From assembly GCA_025454955.1 (NCBI GenBank), contig JALONL010000017.1, positions 1-64,000 of the forward strand: a stretch of DNA of 64,000 nucleotides, in the 5' to 3' direction. Positions 22,330-30,674 of the stretch are shown piece after piece. The notes under the pieces were generated by a model that saw nothing but the letters and a program-made list of their open reading frames with translations, ran no database searches and was not told where the DNA came from. A program made the translations under genes and the position numbers. The DNA comes from Bacteroidia bacterium (lineage in GTDB: Bacteria; Bacteroidota; Bacteroidia; Palsa-965). Every line of letters begins with the position of its first letter. Position 1 is the first letter of the stretch.

Positions 22330-24818
22330 TGGCGGCGAATGGTTTGAAGAAACGGCATGAGGTAAGTGCTTGCAAAAGCATTTACCGTGATTTTGTGTTT
22401 GCGATGTTCGGCCGGAATAAACACATCATTACCCGCGTAGTTATTGTCTGCCGTCCATGCCGTGGTGGCTGATTCGGAAATAGACACAATGGTAAAATCG
22501 GGAATGTTCGGATTGGAACTTATGAAATGCAGGAAACCACGGGGATCCTGAATAATCACACTACCGTCGGCCCAGGTGGCTATTCCGGCATCGGCTCTTT
22601 TGTATTCCTGCAATGCTTCGAGTTCGAAACGCTGCATGTTTGCCGTACTTATAAGTGTTTTATCATAAAGCATCACCTGGTTGTACTGCTGCCGATCCCA
22701 TCCCCGCGCTTCACGCCAGTACATTTGTTCATTTTCAATCACCAGCACTTTCTGATCGGCAAACAAACGGCCATGATCGCCAATGGAAAAAGACGTATTC
22801 GTATCAAAAACCGAGTACCCGGAATTGATGAGCTTTTTTGCTTTTCTTCTATCGATAACCGATTGAGGAACCGCCAGCGTGTCGTATTTCATGGAATCAT
22901 ACTTCCCGCGGTTTGTCTGTCCGCTGTGCAAATCAAATACAGCCACTTCGGGATAACTGTAACACACAATGCCCTGTCGGGCAATCCACACCTGCTTATT
23001 GTAAAACTCGGGAATTCTGAAACTCGTGTGTTCATGTTCGTTTAACCGGATAAGATAAACGGCAAGTGTTTCAGTGTCTTTATCGTGAAAAGCAAAAACC
23101 ATGAACCCGTTTTCGTCTACATGCCAGATATAATGATGATTATACCTTTCGCTGAGTTCGGGCAAACAGGGCAGGATTTCGCGGGCCGCCTGATTGGCGG
23201 TTTCATCGGTGGAGAAATAAAGTAATCTTCGGTTATCGTTAATTATCAATAAACCAAACTTTTCAATAAAAAAATAATTGGGTGCCTTAATCCGGCAACC
23301 TTTCGACGGAAAAAAAAGAGGTGAAGGATGATGGTTGAAAAATGCAGGAATGTGCAAATCGTAAATTGGATATTCGTTATCCCTGCGTTTCTTTTTCCGG
23401 GAATAAGGTAATGCAGAAACAATACCCGGCTTTGTTTTCGGTGCGGGAAAAAGAAGTTTATCCAGATCAAACTGCGCCGCCATCAATTCTTCGCGTCCCA
23501 AAGCAGAGCAGCGATAGAGGCGAAAATTTCCCTGTCGGTTTACGCTGATGAGGTACGAAAGTTTTTCCTGCACCGGCAGCAAACGCGCCAGGAAATCAGG
23601 ATCGTGCAGCAATGATTCGGCGGTGATGAAGATGATTTCCTCATCGGCTTTGCTGGTTTTCTGCAGCAGTTGCAGCAGCGCATTACCGCTGTGCAAATCG
23701 GGTTGCAGACGCGTGAGTGCGGTGCGCACACCTTCTTTGGTGTGCAACGCCACTGGCCAATGGCTGCTGCCGCCAATGGCCAATGCCTCGGTGCTGCGAA
23801 TGTTTTTGTTTTGCTGCGCACAGGCCAATGCAGCCGCCACGCCAAACACACGCGGCTTGCCCCAGAGCGGCAACGAAATATCGAGCAGCAAAGTACGCCT
23901 GCGCTCGGGCGTGTTGGGTGGCGATTCGCGGCGCAGGTACATGGCCTCGTTCTGCGCCAGACGCGCCATGAGCATATCGTCGTCGTTGGCCAATTCGCTC
24001 AAAAGCAAACGATGCAGCGGCCCCCGGTTGCTGATGTCTGACACGCCGCCAAGCTGCTGATCGTCGTTGCTCACACTCAGCGGCGGAATGCGGAATACCG
24101 ATAAAATGGCCTTTGTTAAATTGGCCAATCCTTCGGTTTCCTGCTCGTTCTGCAAATCGCCGAGAAGGTCTTTTACAGGTTCGGGATTTATTTCTTCGGC
24201 AGGTTCGGGAAGATGCTGAAGTCCGGTATCGAGCAGGGCCGCCAAATGCATCGGCGAATTGATATGTTTGCTTTGCTCCGCCAGCCGGATAAACGTATTC
24301 TTCATCCCGGTAAGCGTTACATCATCGTAGCCAAGTATCCGCTCATCGGCCCTGCCCGACTGGAATTCGGCATAAATGGCCGATGCTTCGTCGGGTTTGT
24401 AGGCAAACAATCCGGGCAAACTTTTCAGCAAATGTGCGCGGGCTTTTCCGGTACGATATGCTTCGGGAAGCTGAGTAATGTATTTCAGAAATTTAAACGC
24501 ATCGGCAGCCACGCTAAGTTTATTTCGTTCAAAATCTGTGGCAGGGCCATCTTCACCCCAGTACCTGAGTTTTTCTAAAATAAACTCTTCCTTCTTTTTT
24601 AATTCCTCAGGCGAAAGCCTGCAGGCGGCAAGCACAAGCAGCAACGTATTGGTGTGCGGCAAACCCACGGGCAAAATATCGTGCATTACGTCCACCAGGT
24701 CTTCGCGGTAAATCATCGTATCGCCGCTCTCCCACTCCATCACATTCATCCCTTCGGCCCAGTACCAGCACCACTGTTGCGAAGCACCAAAGTATTCCAC
24801 CGCCGAAACCTGTTTCAT
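22326..24818 (-). CDS. vWA plus beta-propeller protein of the MoxR ternary system
   Basis: An 830-residue protein. MKQVSAVEYFGASQQWCWYW at 24818 is chosen as start because the frame upstream is Cys/Arg-rich and overlaps the previous gene. A helical N-terminal region is followed by a vWA-like domain (about 305-450: RRTLLLDISLPLWGKPRVFG, HSGNALLQLL, DEEIIFITAESLLHDPDF). The MIDAS is degenerate: DxSxS reads D-I-S-L-P and the usual ITDGE reads ITAES, so divalent metal binding is doubtful. The C-terminal 380 residues have repeated beta-strand blocks of a propeller (e.g. YIWHVDENGFMVFAFHDKDT, VWIARQGIVCYSYPEVAVFD). It starts eight bases after the preceding gene and overlaps the next by four bases. 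Confidence 0.8.
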   Translation of the reverse strand: MKQVSAVEYFGASQQWCWYWAEGMNVMEWESGDTMIYREDLVDVMHDILPVGLPHTNTLLLVLAACRLSPEELKKKEEFILEKLRYWGEDGPATDFERNKLSVAADAFKFLKYITQLPEAYRTGKARAHLLKSLPGLFAYKPDEASAIYAEFQSGRADERILGYDDVTLTGMKNTFIRLAEQSKHINSPMHLAALLDTGLQHLPEPAEEINPEPVKDLLGDLQNEQETEGLANLTKAILSVFRIPPLSVSNDDQQLGGVSDISNRGPLHRLLLSELANDDDMLMARLAQNEAMYLRRESPPNTPERRRTLLLDISLPLWGKPRVFGVAAALACAQQNKNIRSTEALAIGGSSHWPVALHTKEGVRTALTRLQPDLHSGNALLQLLQKTSKADEEIIFITAESLLHDPDFLARLLPVQEKLSYLISVNRQGNFRLYRCSALGREELMAAQFDLDKLLFPAPKTKPGIVSALPYSRKKKRRDNEYPIYDLHIPAFFNHHPSPLFFPSKGCRIKAPNYFFIEKFGLLIINDNRRLLYFSTDETANQAAREILPCLPELSERYNHHYIWHVDENGFMVFAFHDKDTETLAVYLIRLNEHEHTSFRIPEFYNKQVWIARQGIVCYSYPEVAVFDLHSGQTNRGKYDSMKYDTLAVPQSVIDRRKAKKLINSGYSVFDTNTSFSIGDHGRLFADQKVLVIENEQMYWREARGWDRQQYNQVMLYDKTLISTANMQRFELEALQEYKRADAGIATWADGSVIIQDPRGFLHFISSNPNIPDFTIVSISESATTAWTADNNYAGNDVFIPAEHRKHKITVNAFASTYLMPFLQTIRRQ

Positions 24819-24826
24819 CACTTCAC

Positions 24827-25540
24827 TCACAACCAACCTCCTTTCTCGCCCATGCGCCGCACACCGCTGCGCGAAGCGGGCACCAGCATAATTCGCGGAA
24901 CAAGTTCGGCACTTCCGTTTGGATGCAGCAGCACAAACGCATCGCCATCGGGCACTAATTTGTGGATGAGCAATTTTTCCAACGCAGGCCACTCCAGATC
25001 ATAACCCGCCGGAATAAGCAGCGGGCCGCGGGCCCAGAACTCGGTGCCGGGCAATGCCGGAAGTATATCGCCGCCCACCAGCACCTGTCCGTTTTGCGAA
25101 GCCGCAAAACTCAACCGCTCTAACCTTAACTGCGGCGCGGTTTCGCAAAATTCTTTCCAGAGAAAAAAATTGGTAAGCAGCACACGGGCTTCCCGCGGCG
25201 TTTCGCTTGGTACCAATTTTACTTCCACCGCTTCTTCCGTTTTACCGGCCATAGCCGATACCGGAAGTTCGAGCGGAAACAACTCGCTCAATAATTTCCA
25301 TTCCAATGCGGGCAGTTGTCCGGTAGGTGTAATGCTTCCTTCGGGAAAAAGCAATTCATCGCGCCCCACCACTAATCGCGCATCGAAACCAATTTTCAGC
25401 AGCCGTTCGTCGGTTTCTTCCGCCTCATCGCCAATCCACCACACGCCGTTGTGCAGCGCGCCCTTTAGCTGCGGCAATACGCGCACAGTGCCAAGCTCAC
25501 CGATTCGGTGTGTGGGAAGGTGATAAATGCGTTTCATCAA
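24827..25540 (-). CDS. Small bpX-type protein of the MoxR ternary system
   Basis: A 237-residue soluble protein (MKRIYHLPTHRIGELGTVRV; ATG 25537 is an alternative). It has no enzyme motif and looks mostly beta (GALHNGVWWIGDEAEETDER, GRDELLFPEGSITPTGQLPA), fitting one of the accessory domains named for these ternary systems. It is encoded five bases after the MoxR gene and eight bases before the vWA gene, so it is in the same operon. Role inferred from context only; without the neighbours I would call it hypothetical. Confidence 0.65.
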   Translation of the reverse strand: MMKRIYHLPTHRIGELGTVRVLPQLKGALHNGVWWIGDEAEETDERLLKIGFDARLVVGRDELLFPEGSITPTGQLPALEWKLLSELFPLELPVSAMAGKTEEAVEVKLVPSETPREARVLLTNFFLWKEFCETAPQLRLERLSFAASQNGQVLVGGDILPALPGTEFWARGPLLIPAGYDLEWPALEKLLIHKLVPDGDAFVLLHPNGSAELVPRIMLVPASRSGVRRMGEKGGWL

Positions 25541-25545
25541 CAGTA

Positions 25546-26700
25546 TTAATTCGATTGGATAATTTTCTGCCAGAGTTCATCCACCGGCTGCTGCACATAA
25601 TTGCGCTGCACCTCGTTGGCAATCCATGCCGTGCGTCCGTTCAGAAAACGCAGCCTGTCTTTAATCACTGCGCGTTCCGAAAATGAAGTGTCGGGATTAT
25701 TCCACTGCTCCGAAAGCTGCACTACTTCGGCATACAGCGCATCGGGGTCGGGACGTTCGCTGTATCGGGCGCGGGGATGGTGTGCGGCTTCGCTGTGGTC
25801 GCTTTCCACCACGGCGTTTACAATGCCTTCAATGAGTTCGCGCTGTTCGTTGGTGTCCCAGATGTAGCGCATTACCCACAAATCGCTCACCAGAGCCGTG
25901 CGGCGGTGGCAAAGCAATGCGCTGGCAGCAATGAGTCGCTGCAACTTTACCGCGCGGCGGTCCGACACGGGCACACCCGCATTGCGCAATTGTGAAATAA
26001 GTTGTACAAACGCATTGCGCACCGGCTGCAAATTCACCGAGGCCAATTGCTGCTGCAAATACAGCACCGATTCGATGCTTAACTCAGGGCGCACGGTGCG
26101 AAGTTGTTTTTGCTCAATGGCCCAGCCTGCGTCCAACAGCTCGTTCATCTGCTGCGGATCCACATAGTCGCAGCGCACACGAAGCAGGAAACGGTCGAAG
26201 AGCGCGCGCAGTGCATCGTCTTCGGGCAGGTGATTGCTTGCGCCCACAATCATGAGTGCGGGCAAATCGCGCCGCTCGCGTCCGCGCCTGAACACGCGTT
26301 CGTTGAGCACCATGAGCATACTGTTGAGTATGGCGCTGTTGGCGTTGAGCAGTTCGTCGAGGAAAATTAAATTGGCCTCGGGCAACATGCCGTCGGTATT
26401 GGTCACCAATTCGCCTTCGCGGAGTTTGCGAATATCAAAGGGCCCGAAAATTTCGTTGGGTTCGGTAAAACGGGTGAGTAAATATTCAAACGAGCGGCCG
26501 TTGAGTGTAAGAGCAAGTTCGCGCACGAGTGCGCTTTTGGCGGTGCCGGGCGGGCCCAGCAGGAACAGGTTTTCGCGGGCCACGAGGCTTATTCCCATCA
26601 GGTCGGCAATATCGTCTTTGCCCACAAAAGTATCTTTGAGGTGCTGCAGGGCGCGGTTGAGTTCTTCGGCCTGCGGAAGCTGTTCAGGCGGTGTGTTCAT
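25546..26700 (-). CDS. MoxR-family AAA+ ATPase
   Basis: A 384-residue MoxR/RavA-like AAA+ ATPase, a chaperone-type machine that usually works with vWA proteins. Visible are VGKDDIADLMGISLVARENL, Walker A GPPGTAKS (about residue 52), NEIFGPFD, Walker B NLIFLDELLNANSAI (about 113), sensor 1 GASNHLPEDDALRALFDRFL with the arginine finger in the DRF block, and a helical lid. MNTPPEQLPQ at 26700 is taken as the start (MHHT at 26712 also possible); it overlaps the upstream gene by about 17 bp. Neighbouring genes give the vWA and propeller partners, so it should drive this ternary system. Confidence 0.93.
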   Translation of the reverse strand: MNTPPEQLPQAEELNRALQHLKDTFVGKDDIADLMGISLVARENLFLLGPPGTAKSALVRELALTLNGRSFEYLLTRFTEPNEIFGPFDIRKLREGELVTNTDGMLPEANLIFLDELLNANSAILNSMLMVLNERVFRRGRERRDLPALMIVGASNHLPEDDALRALFDRFLLRVRCDYVDPQQMNELLDAGWAIEQKQLRTVRPELSIESVLYLQQQLASVNLQPVRNAFVQLISQLRNAGVPVSDRRAVKLQRLIAASALLCHRRTALVSDLWVMRYIWDTNEQRELIEGIVNAVVESDHSEAAHHPRARYSERPDPDALYAEVVQLSEQWNNPDTSFSERAVIKDRLRFLNGRTAWIANEVQRNYVQQPVDELWQKIIQSN

Positions 26701-27367
26701 TGTGTGATGCAAGAGGCGGTTGTAAAATATCGGTGTCTAATTCGGGCCAGAGTTGCAGGGCGTAATCGCCCAGCGCGGCTTTTATGTATTGATGCAGGGC
26801 CGGATGTGCGGCGCGCTGTTTATCGCGGTGGGCAATGAGGCGGTCGGCATAAAACGTAAGCAGGCCGTGATGCTGAGTCATGCTGCCGGGGTCGGGAATT
26901 TCAACAGCCGCAATGCCCGCCCCCGAAAGCGGCCACTGCAGGGCGGTTTCGTGTATGCACTTCACCAGCACATCGCCCGGCGACAAACCCGCCGCCAACT
27001 GATGCAGGCGTGGCAAATGACGCAGGGTAAGGTCAACGCTGAAATGCGCTTCGGCAGTTACCTCACCGCTAAACGGCGAAAGCAGACGGAGCACATCGGC
27101 CTCTTCCACCTGCCGCAGCAACGTAAGCTGTGCCGCACGGTAAAAGTACAAGGCCGCCCAGTTGGCCGCCGCCTCCTGAAACGCCGGTGCTTCGCCCGGA
27201 AAATGCCATACTTCGCCCTCATACACTTCACGCAGCAGCGCCGAGGCCGTGTGCCAGTCGGTTTCGCTCACCGGCAGCAGCGAATCGTGCAGCACTGCAT
27301 CGCCCGTTTCAAACAGGTGCTGAAGAAACTGCGTAAAAGGTGCTTCGGATGTGTGTTCGGCCGACAT
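26684..27367 (-). CDS. First gene of the MoxR ternary operon, helical accessory protein
   Basis: A 227-residue soluble protein (MSAEHTSEAPFTQFLQHLFE). Mostly helical; blocks such as NWAALYFYRAAQLTLLRQVE and HPALHQYIKAALGDYALQLW suggest a compact helical fold. No catalytic motif is visible. It is the first gene of the five-gene minus-strand run, overlapping the MoxR gene, and by position matches the small accessory proteins of MoxR-vWA-beta-propeller ternary systems. A TATCTTTA sequence (one mismatch to TAnnTTTG) lies about 36 bp upstream on the minus strand and could be the operon promoter. Confidence 0.65.
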   Translation of the reverse strand: MSAEHTSEAPFTQFLQHLFETGDAVLHDSLLPVSETDWHTASALLREVYEGEVWHFPGEAPAFQEAAANWAALYFYRAAQLTLLRQVEEADVLRLLSPFSGEVTAEAHFSVDLTLRHLPRLHQLAAGLSPGDVLVKCIHETALQWPLSGAGIAAVEIPDPGSMTQHHGLLTFYADRLIAHRDKQRAAHPALHQYIKAALGDYALQLWPELDTDILQPPLASHNEHTA

Positions 27368-27481
27368 AATTTATGGCAGGGGCTGGCTGGCTTGTGAGTG
27401 GTAAAGATACCGGAAAAACTCCATGAAATTGCCGGTTTTACGCCGATGTATTGTACTTTTAACCCACACATTTTCAGCCTT

Positions 27482-28204
27482 ATGAATACAATTTCACAAA
27501 AATCGCAACTGGCCCCGCTGCTTTCAGCAGCAGAAGAAATTTACCGCCAAAAAGGAATTGCAGCCTGCGCGAAATACTGTGAAATAAATCTGCTCACTCA
27601 GAAATGCCGTTTTCCTCTGCTCGAATACTTTGCACAACAAACATTTCAATTTCTCCGCGAAAAAGATGTACCTGAATTCTGCACCGAAATTCAGCGATTC
27701 AATACCATCGGCGGCCACGTAATTACCGGCATACTTTTGCAATTAAGATTACCTGATTTTTTCGGCGAATCGCTCTTGCAGGCCGCTTTATATATTTCGC
27801 AGGGAACTTCGTGGCATATCTGCGACATTATCGGCGAAAGAGTATTTGGCGAAGCCTTGCGGAAATTTCCCGAACAGGCAATACCCGAAGTACGTGCGCT
27901 GGGCAATCATCCTTCAAACCTTGTAGTGCGTGCGCTGGGCGCCGGAATACACAACGCGGTAAAATGGGGACTGAACGAAAAATACGTGGCACAACTGTTT
28001 CAATTCCTGCTTACCATGCGCAGCAGTAAAGACAAGGAAATAAAACAGGGCATTGGCTGGGCCGCAAAAACCTGCGTGAAATTCTACCCACAACTTGTAA
28101 AAAAGTTTGAAGCCGAAATAAATTCCGCTTCCACCCCGGCCTGGTTTCGGACCAAAATAAATATAGGTATAACCCGAAGCGAAAGATATGCCGGCAAGTA
28201 TTGA
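27482..28204 (+). CDS. DNA alkylation repair-like HEAT-repeat protein (AlkD type)
   Basis: A 240-residue all-helical protein. MNTISQKSQL at 27482 is preferred over the GTG at 27398. Helix pairs such as RALGNHPSNLVVRALGAGIH, SSKDKEIKQGIGWAAKTCVK and FYPQLVKKFEAEINSASTPA resemble the HEAT-like repeats of the AlkD family, whose members remove alkylated bases without the usual base-flipping. The final TRSERYAGKY is less typical. It overlaps the next gene, a radical SAM protein related to spore photoproduct lyase, by 17 bp, so the two may be a small DNA repair pair. AlkD assignment by eye is moderate. Confidence 0.6.
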   Translation: MNTISQKSQLAPLLSAAEEIYRQKGIAACAKYCEINLLTQKCRFPLLEYFAQQTFQFLREKDVPEFCTEIQRFNTIGGHVITGILLQLRLPDFFGESLLQAALYISQGTSWHICDIIGERVFGEALRKFPEQAIPEVRALGNHPSNLVVRALGAGIHNAVKWGLNEKYVAQLFQFLLTMRSSKDKEIKQGIGWAAKTCVKFYPQLVKKFEAEINSASTPAWFRTKINIGITRSERYAGKY

Positions 28205-29084
28205 AGTAAAAACCGTACTCCGAAAAACCAAACACCGCGACGGATGGTTTCTCGATGACTATACGCTCAACCTTTACAGCAGTTGTTCGTTTAACTGTCT
28301 CTACTGCTACATTCGCGGCAGCAAATACGGCATCAATCTGGCCGAAAAACTTACCCGCAAATCCAACGCCCTCGAACTTCTCGAAAAACAACTTGCCCTG
28401 CGTGCACGAAAAAATCAGCATGGAATTGTAGTGTTGTCGTCGGCCACCGATCCGTATTTGCCCACCGACGAAAAATATTTGCTCACCCGCGAAGCATTGA
28501 AACTTTTGTTAAAGTTCCGGTTTCCAGTGCATGTAATTACCAAATCGCCAGCCGTGGAGCGCGATTTCGATTTGCTTCAGGAAATAGATGCCATCGCAGT
28601 CATTCCAACTGATCTTGCCACACGCCTGAAACGCGGCACGCTCCTCACCTTTTCCTTTTCCACCTTACACACCGAAACCGGCAAACGTTTCGAGCCCGGC
28701 GCTCCCGATCCGCAGTTACGACTCGCCGCATTGAAAAATGCCGCTGCCGCCGGCCTGCACACCGGTGTAAGCCTCATGCCCCTGCTTCCGTTTATTTCCG
28801 ACACCGGCGATCAGCTCATCAATTATTACCAAACTTTCAGCAAGGCCGGAGCCGCTTACCTCTTTCCCGCCACACTTACCCTGCACGGCAATTTACCCGA
28901 ACACAGCAAAACATTAGTGCTCGCAGCCGTGGCCCAACACTATCCGCAACTGCTGCCCAAATACCAAAAATGGTTTCAACACGCCGATCAGATGCCATTG
29001 CGTTATCGTGATGCGTTCTACCAACGTGTAAACGAACTCAGCCGTATTTACAAATTGCCCATGTCGGCACTCACGCACGTTTAG
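28188..29084 (+). CDS. Radical SAM protein, SPL-like (SplB-related)
   Basis: A 298-residue radical SAM enzyme. The cluster-binding motif is CSFNCLYCYIRG (C-x3-C-x2-C; about residues 36-43), followed by AEKLTRKSNALELLEKQLAL, VVLSSATDPYLPTDEKY, and the TKSPAVERDFDLL block, which together mark the spore photoproduct lyase-like (Rv2578c-like) branch. Members are common in non-sporulating bacteria, where their substrate is not known. The gene overlaps the AlkD-like gene, which hints at a nucleic acid substrate. Start ATG at 28188 lies inside the upstream gene, without a clear ribosome site. Confidence 0.85.
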   Translation: MPASIEVKTVLRKTKHRDGWFLDDYTLNLYSSCSFNCLYCYIRGSKYGINLAEKLTRKSNALELLEKQLALRARKNQHGIVVLSSATDPYLPTDEKYLLTREALKLLLKFRFPVHVITKSPAVERDFDLLQEIDAIAVIPTDLATRLKRGTLLTFSFSTLHTETGKRFEPGAPDPQLRLAALKNAAAAGLHTGVSLMPLLPFISDTGDQLINYYQTFSKAGAAYLFPATLTLHGNLPEHSKTLVLAAVAQHYPQLLPKYQKWFQHADQMPLRYRDAFYQRVNELSRIYKLPMSALTHV

Positions 29085-29085
29085 T

Positions 29086-29391
29086 ATGAATTCGCACGGA
29101 CCTAAACTTATTGTATTGCTTACCAGCGCGCTGCTTTTCACATTTTTCGTGTATGCGCTTTTTCAGCCGGGCATACTTACGCTCACCATTGCTTACTCAA
29201 TCAATGCCCTGTCGCAATGGTGGCTCATGCGCTGGATTTCGGGTGTGGAAGATGAAGAGGGAAACCCTTTGTGGATGCGCATTCCGGCGCGGGCGTTTTT
29301 GTTGTTTATTCCCGCATTTTACGTGCTGGGAAGTTTGCTGGTGGCGGCTATAATGGTAGCTTATCTCATTGGCCACATATTTATGGGATGA
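29086..29391 (+). CDS. Small membrane protein
   Basis: A 101-residue protein with three to four hydrophobic segments (LIVLLTSALLFTFFVYALF, TIAYSINALSQWWLMRW, FLLFIPAFYVLGSLLVAAIM). It starts one base after the radical SAM stop, so it is likely co-transcribed. No family recognised; it is convergent with the gene at 29392. Confidence 0.7.
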   Translation: MNSHGPKLIVLLTSALLFTFFVYALFQPGILTLTIAYSINALSQWWLMRWISGVEDEEGNPLWMRIPARAFLLFIPAFYVLGSLLVAAIMVAYLIGHIFMG

Positions 29392-29898
29392 TTATTTTTT
29401 CAGTGCGGGTAAAGCTGCCACGCGTTTCTGCACACATTCTTCTTCAAAAATTACTTCGGGTATTTTCTGTAATGTATCGCCGGTAAACAATTTCTGTCCC
29501 CGCTGATAACGTATCACTTTGCCATTCGAAAACCAATAACGTTCATCGGGATATTTCACGAAACCGGGGCAATATTCCTGTGTTTTTTCATGAGTAGCAC
29601 AATAACCATATACAAACACTACTTCTCCGTTTTCGAGATACACACTGGTTTTACGGCAGGCACACTCGCCGCAATCTTCATCAATAAGTAAACTATACAC
29701 CGAACTGCCGGGAAGATAATATCCCTTTAACACACCGTTGCAATATGATTTATCGCCCGATCGATGAACGCGGAATTTTCCCTGCTGCATGGCTTGGTTG
29801 GTTTGCCTGTAGCAGCGGTCGGCTTTTTGAATGGGGGTTTCTGACGATTGGAAAGCGGTTAAAATCAGGACAGAGATAAATAGTATTGAAATACGCAT
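29392..29898 (-). CDS. Secreted Cys-rich hypothetical protein
   Basis: A 168-residue protein with a cleavable signal peptide (MRISILFISVLILTAFQSS). The mature part holds eight Cys, several close together (CGECACRK, YGYCATHEKTQEYC), so disulfides or metal binding in the periplasm are likely. A YWFSNGKVIRYQRG stretch resembles short beta hairpins. No family recognised. Stop codon meets the stop of the convergent small membrane protein. Confidence 0.65.
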   Translation of the reverse strand: MRISILFISVLILTAFQSSETPIQKADRCYRQTNQAMQQGKFRVHRSGDKSYCNGVLKGYYLPGSSVYSLLIDEDCGECACRKTSVYLENGEVVFVYGYCATHEKTQEYCPGFVKYPDERYWFSNGKVIRYQRGQKLFTGDTLQKIPEVIFEEECVQKRVAALPALKK

Positions 29899-30145
29899 AA
29901 CCGTAAAGTTAATTTATCGGCTGGCTGACAGGTGTTTTTACGGGGGATATTTTTTGGGGAAAGAGGCTGTGGTTTATTTCAATTTTACCCGAATAAACAT
30001 CGCGGGTGTTTTACCCAATTCACTTTTCCACAATACGTTACGAATTGCCTGAATCCGATTTCTTTTTTCCTGCATTTTTTTAGCCTTTAAAGCAGGGATG
30101 TTTGCTGCAATTCAACTAATTAATTCATTAATAAAACAAAATAAC

Positions 30146-30628
30146 ATGGCAAACTTATCACAACTCATGCGAGTGATGGCCACTCCTCCCGGTATTGCAA
30201 TTCCTGAACAGGTGGCTTATAACATGATCGATGGCTACAGAATTGCACATCAGGCAAATCCTGGTTATACTATTTACTCAGATTTTGGATATGAAAAATT
30301 TTCTGATTTTATGTCTTTCTTTCCTCATGCTGATGGTATTCGTATCTATAATGCCACCACAGCAACCGGAAGCAACTGTTTTCTTTTTGTGCCCATCAGA
30401 AATGTTTCAACGGAAGGATCTCCATGCTGGGTAGAATGTAATCCCTTTGAAGTGGATGTGAATGGAGATGGCGAACCTGATACAAATATTGCAGCATTCA
30501 ACTTTGGAACATTATGCCCTCCAGCTGGCAACTGTAACTGCGCCTGTGATGGAGTAAATGGAAACCGCAGATCATTCGCGAAACAGATTTATGGTAATGT
30601 AATTTGCCCTCCGGCCCCTCAACCCTGA
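30146..30628 (+). CDS. Hypothetical Cys-rich protein
   Basis: A 160-residue protein starting MANLSQLMRVMATPPGIAIP; an upstream ATG at 30098 would add 16 unlikely residues. No signal peptide. The C-terminal half has paired Cys (SPCWVECNP, LCPPAGNCNCACDG) and an Asp-rich loop (DVNGDGEPDTN) that resembles a calcium-binding EF-hand-like or dockerin-like loop. It has its own bidirectional terminator. I do not recognise the family. Confidence 0.65.
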   Translation: MANLSQLMRVMATPPGIAIPEQVAYNMIDGYRIAHQANPGYTIYSDFGYEKFSDFMSFFPHADGIRIYNATTATGSNCFLFVPIRNVSTEGSPCWVECNPFEVDVNGDGEPDTNIAAFNFGTLCPPAGNCNCACDGVNGNRRSFAKQIYGNVICPPAPQP

Positions 30629-30631
30629 TTC

Positions 30632-30673
30632 AAAAAAACTCCCCGCAACCAATTCGCTTGCGGGGAGTTTTTT
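30632..30673. terminator. Bidirectional terminator
   Basis: ACTCCCCGCAA (30638-30648) pairs with TTGCGGGGAGT (30658-30668), with A run before and T run after. It separates the gene ending at 30628 (+) from MltG (-). Confidence 0.9.
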
Positions 30674-30674
30674 A

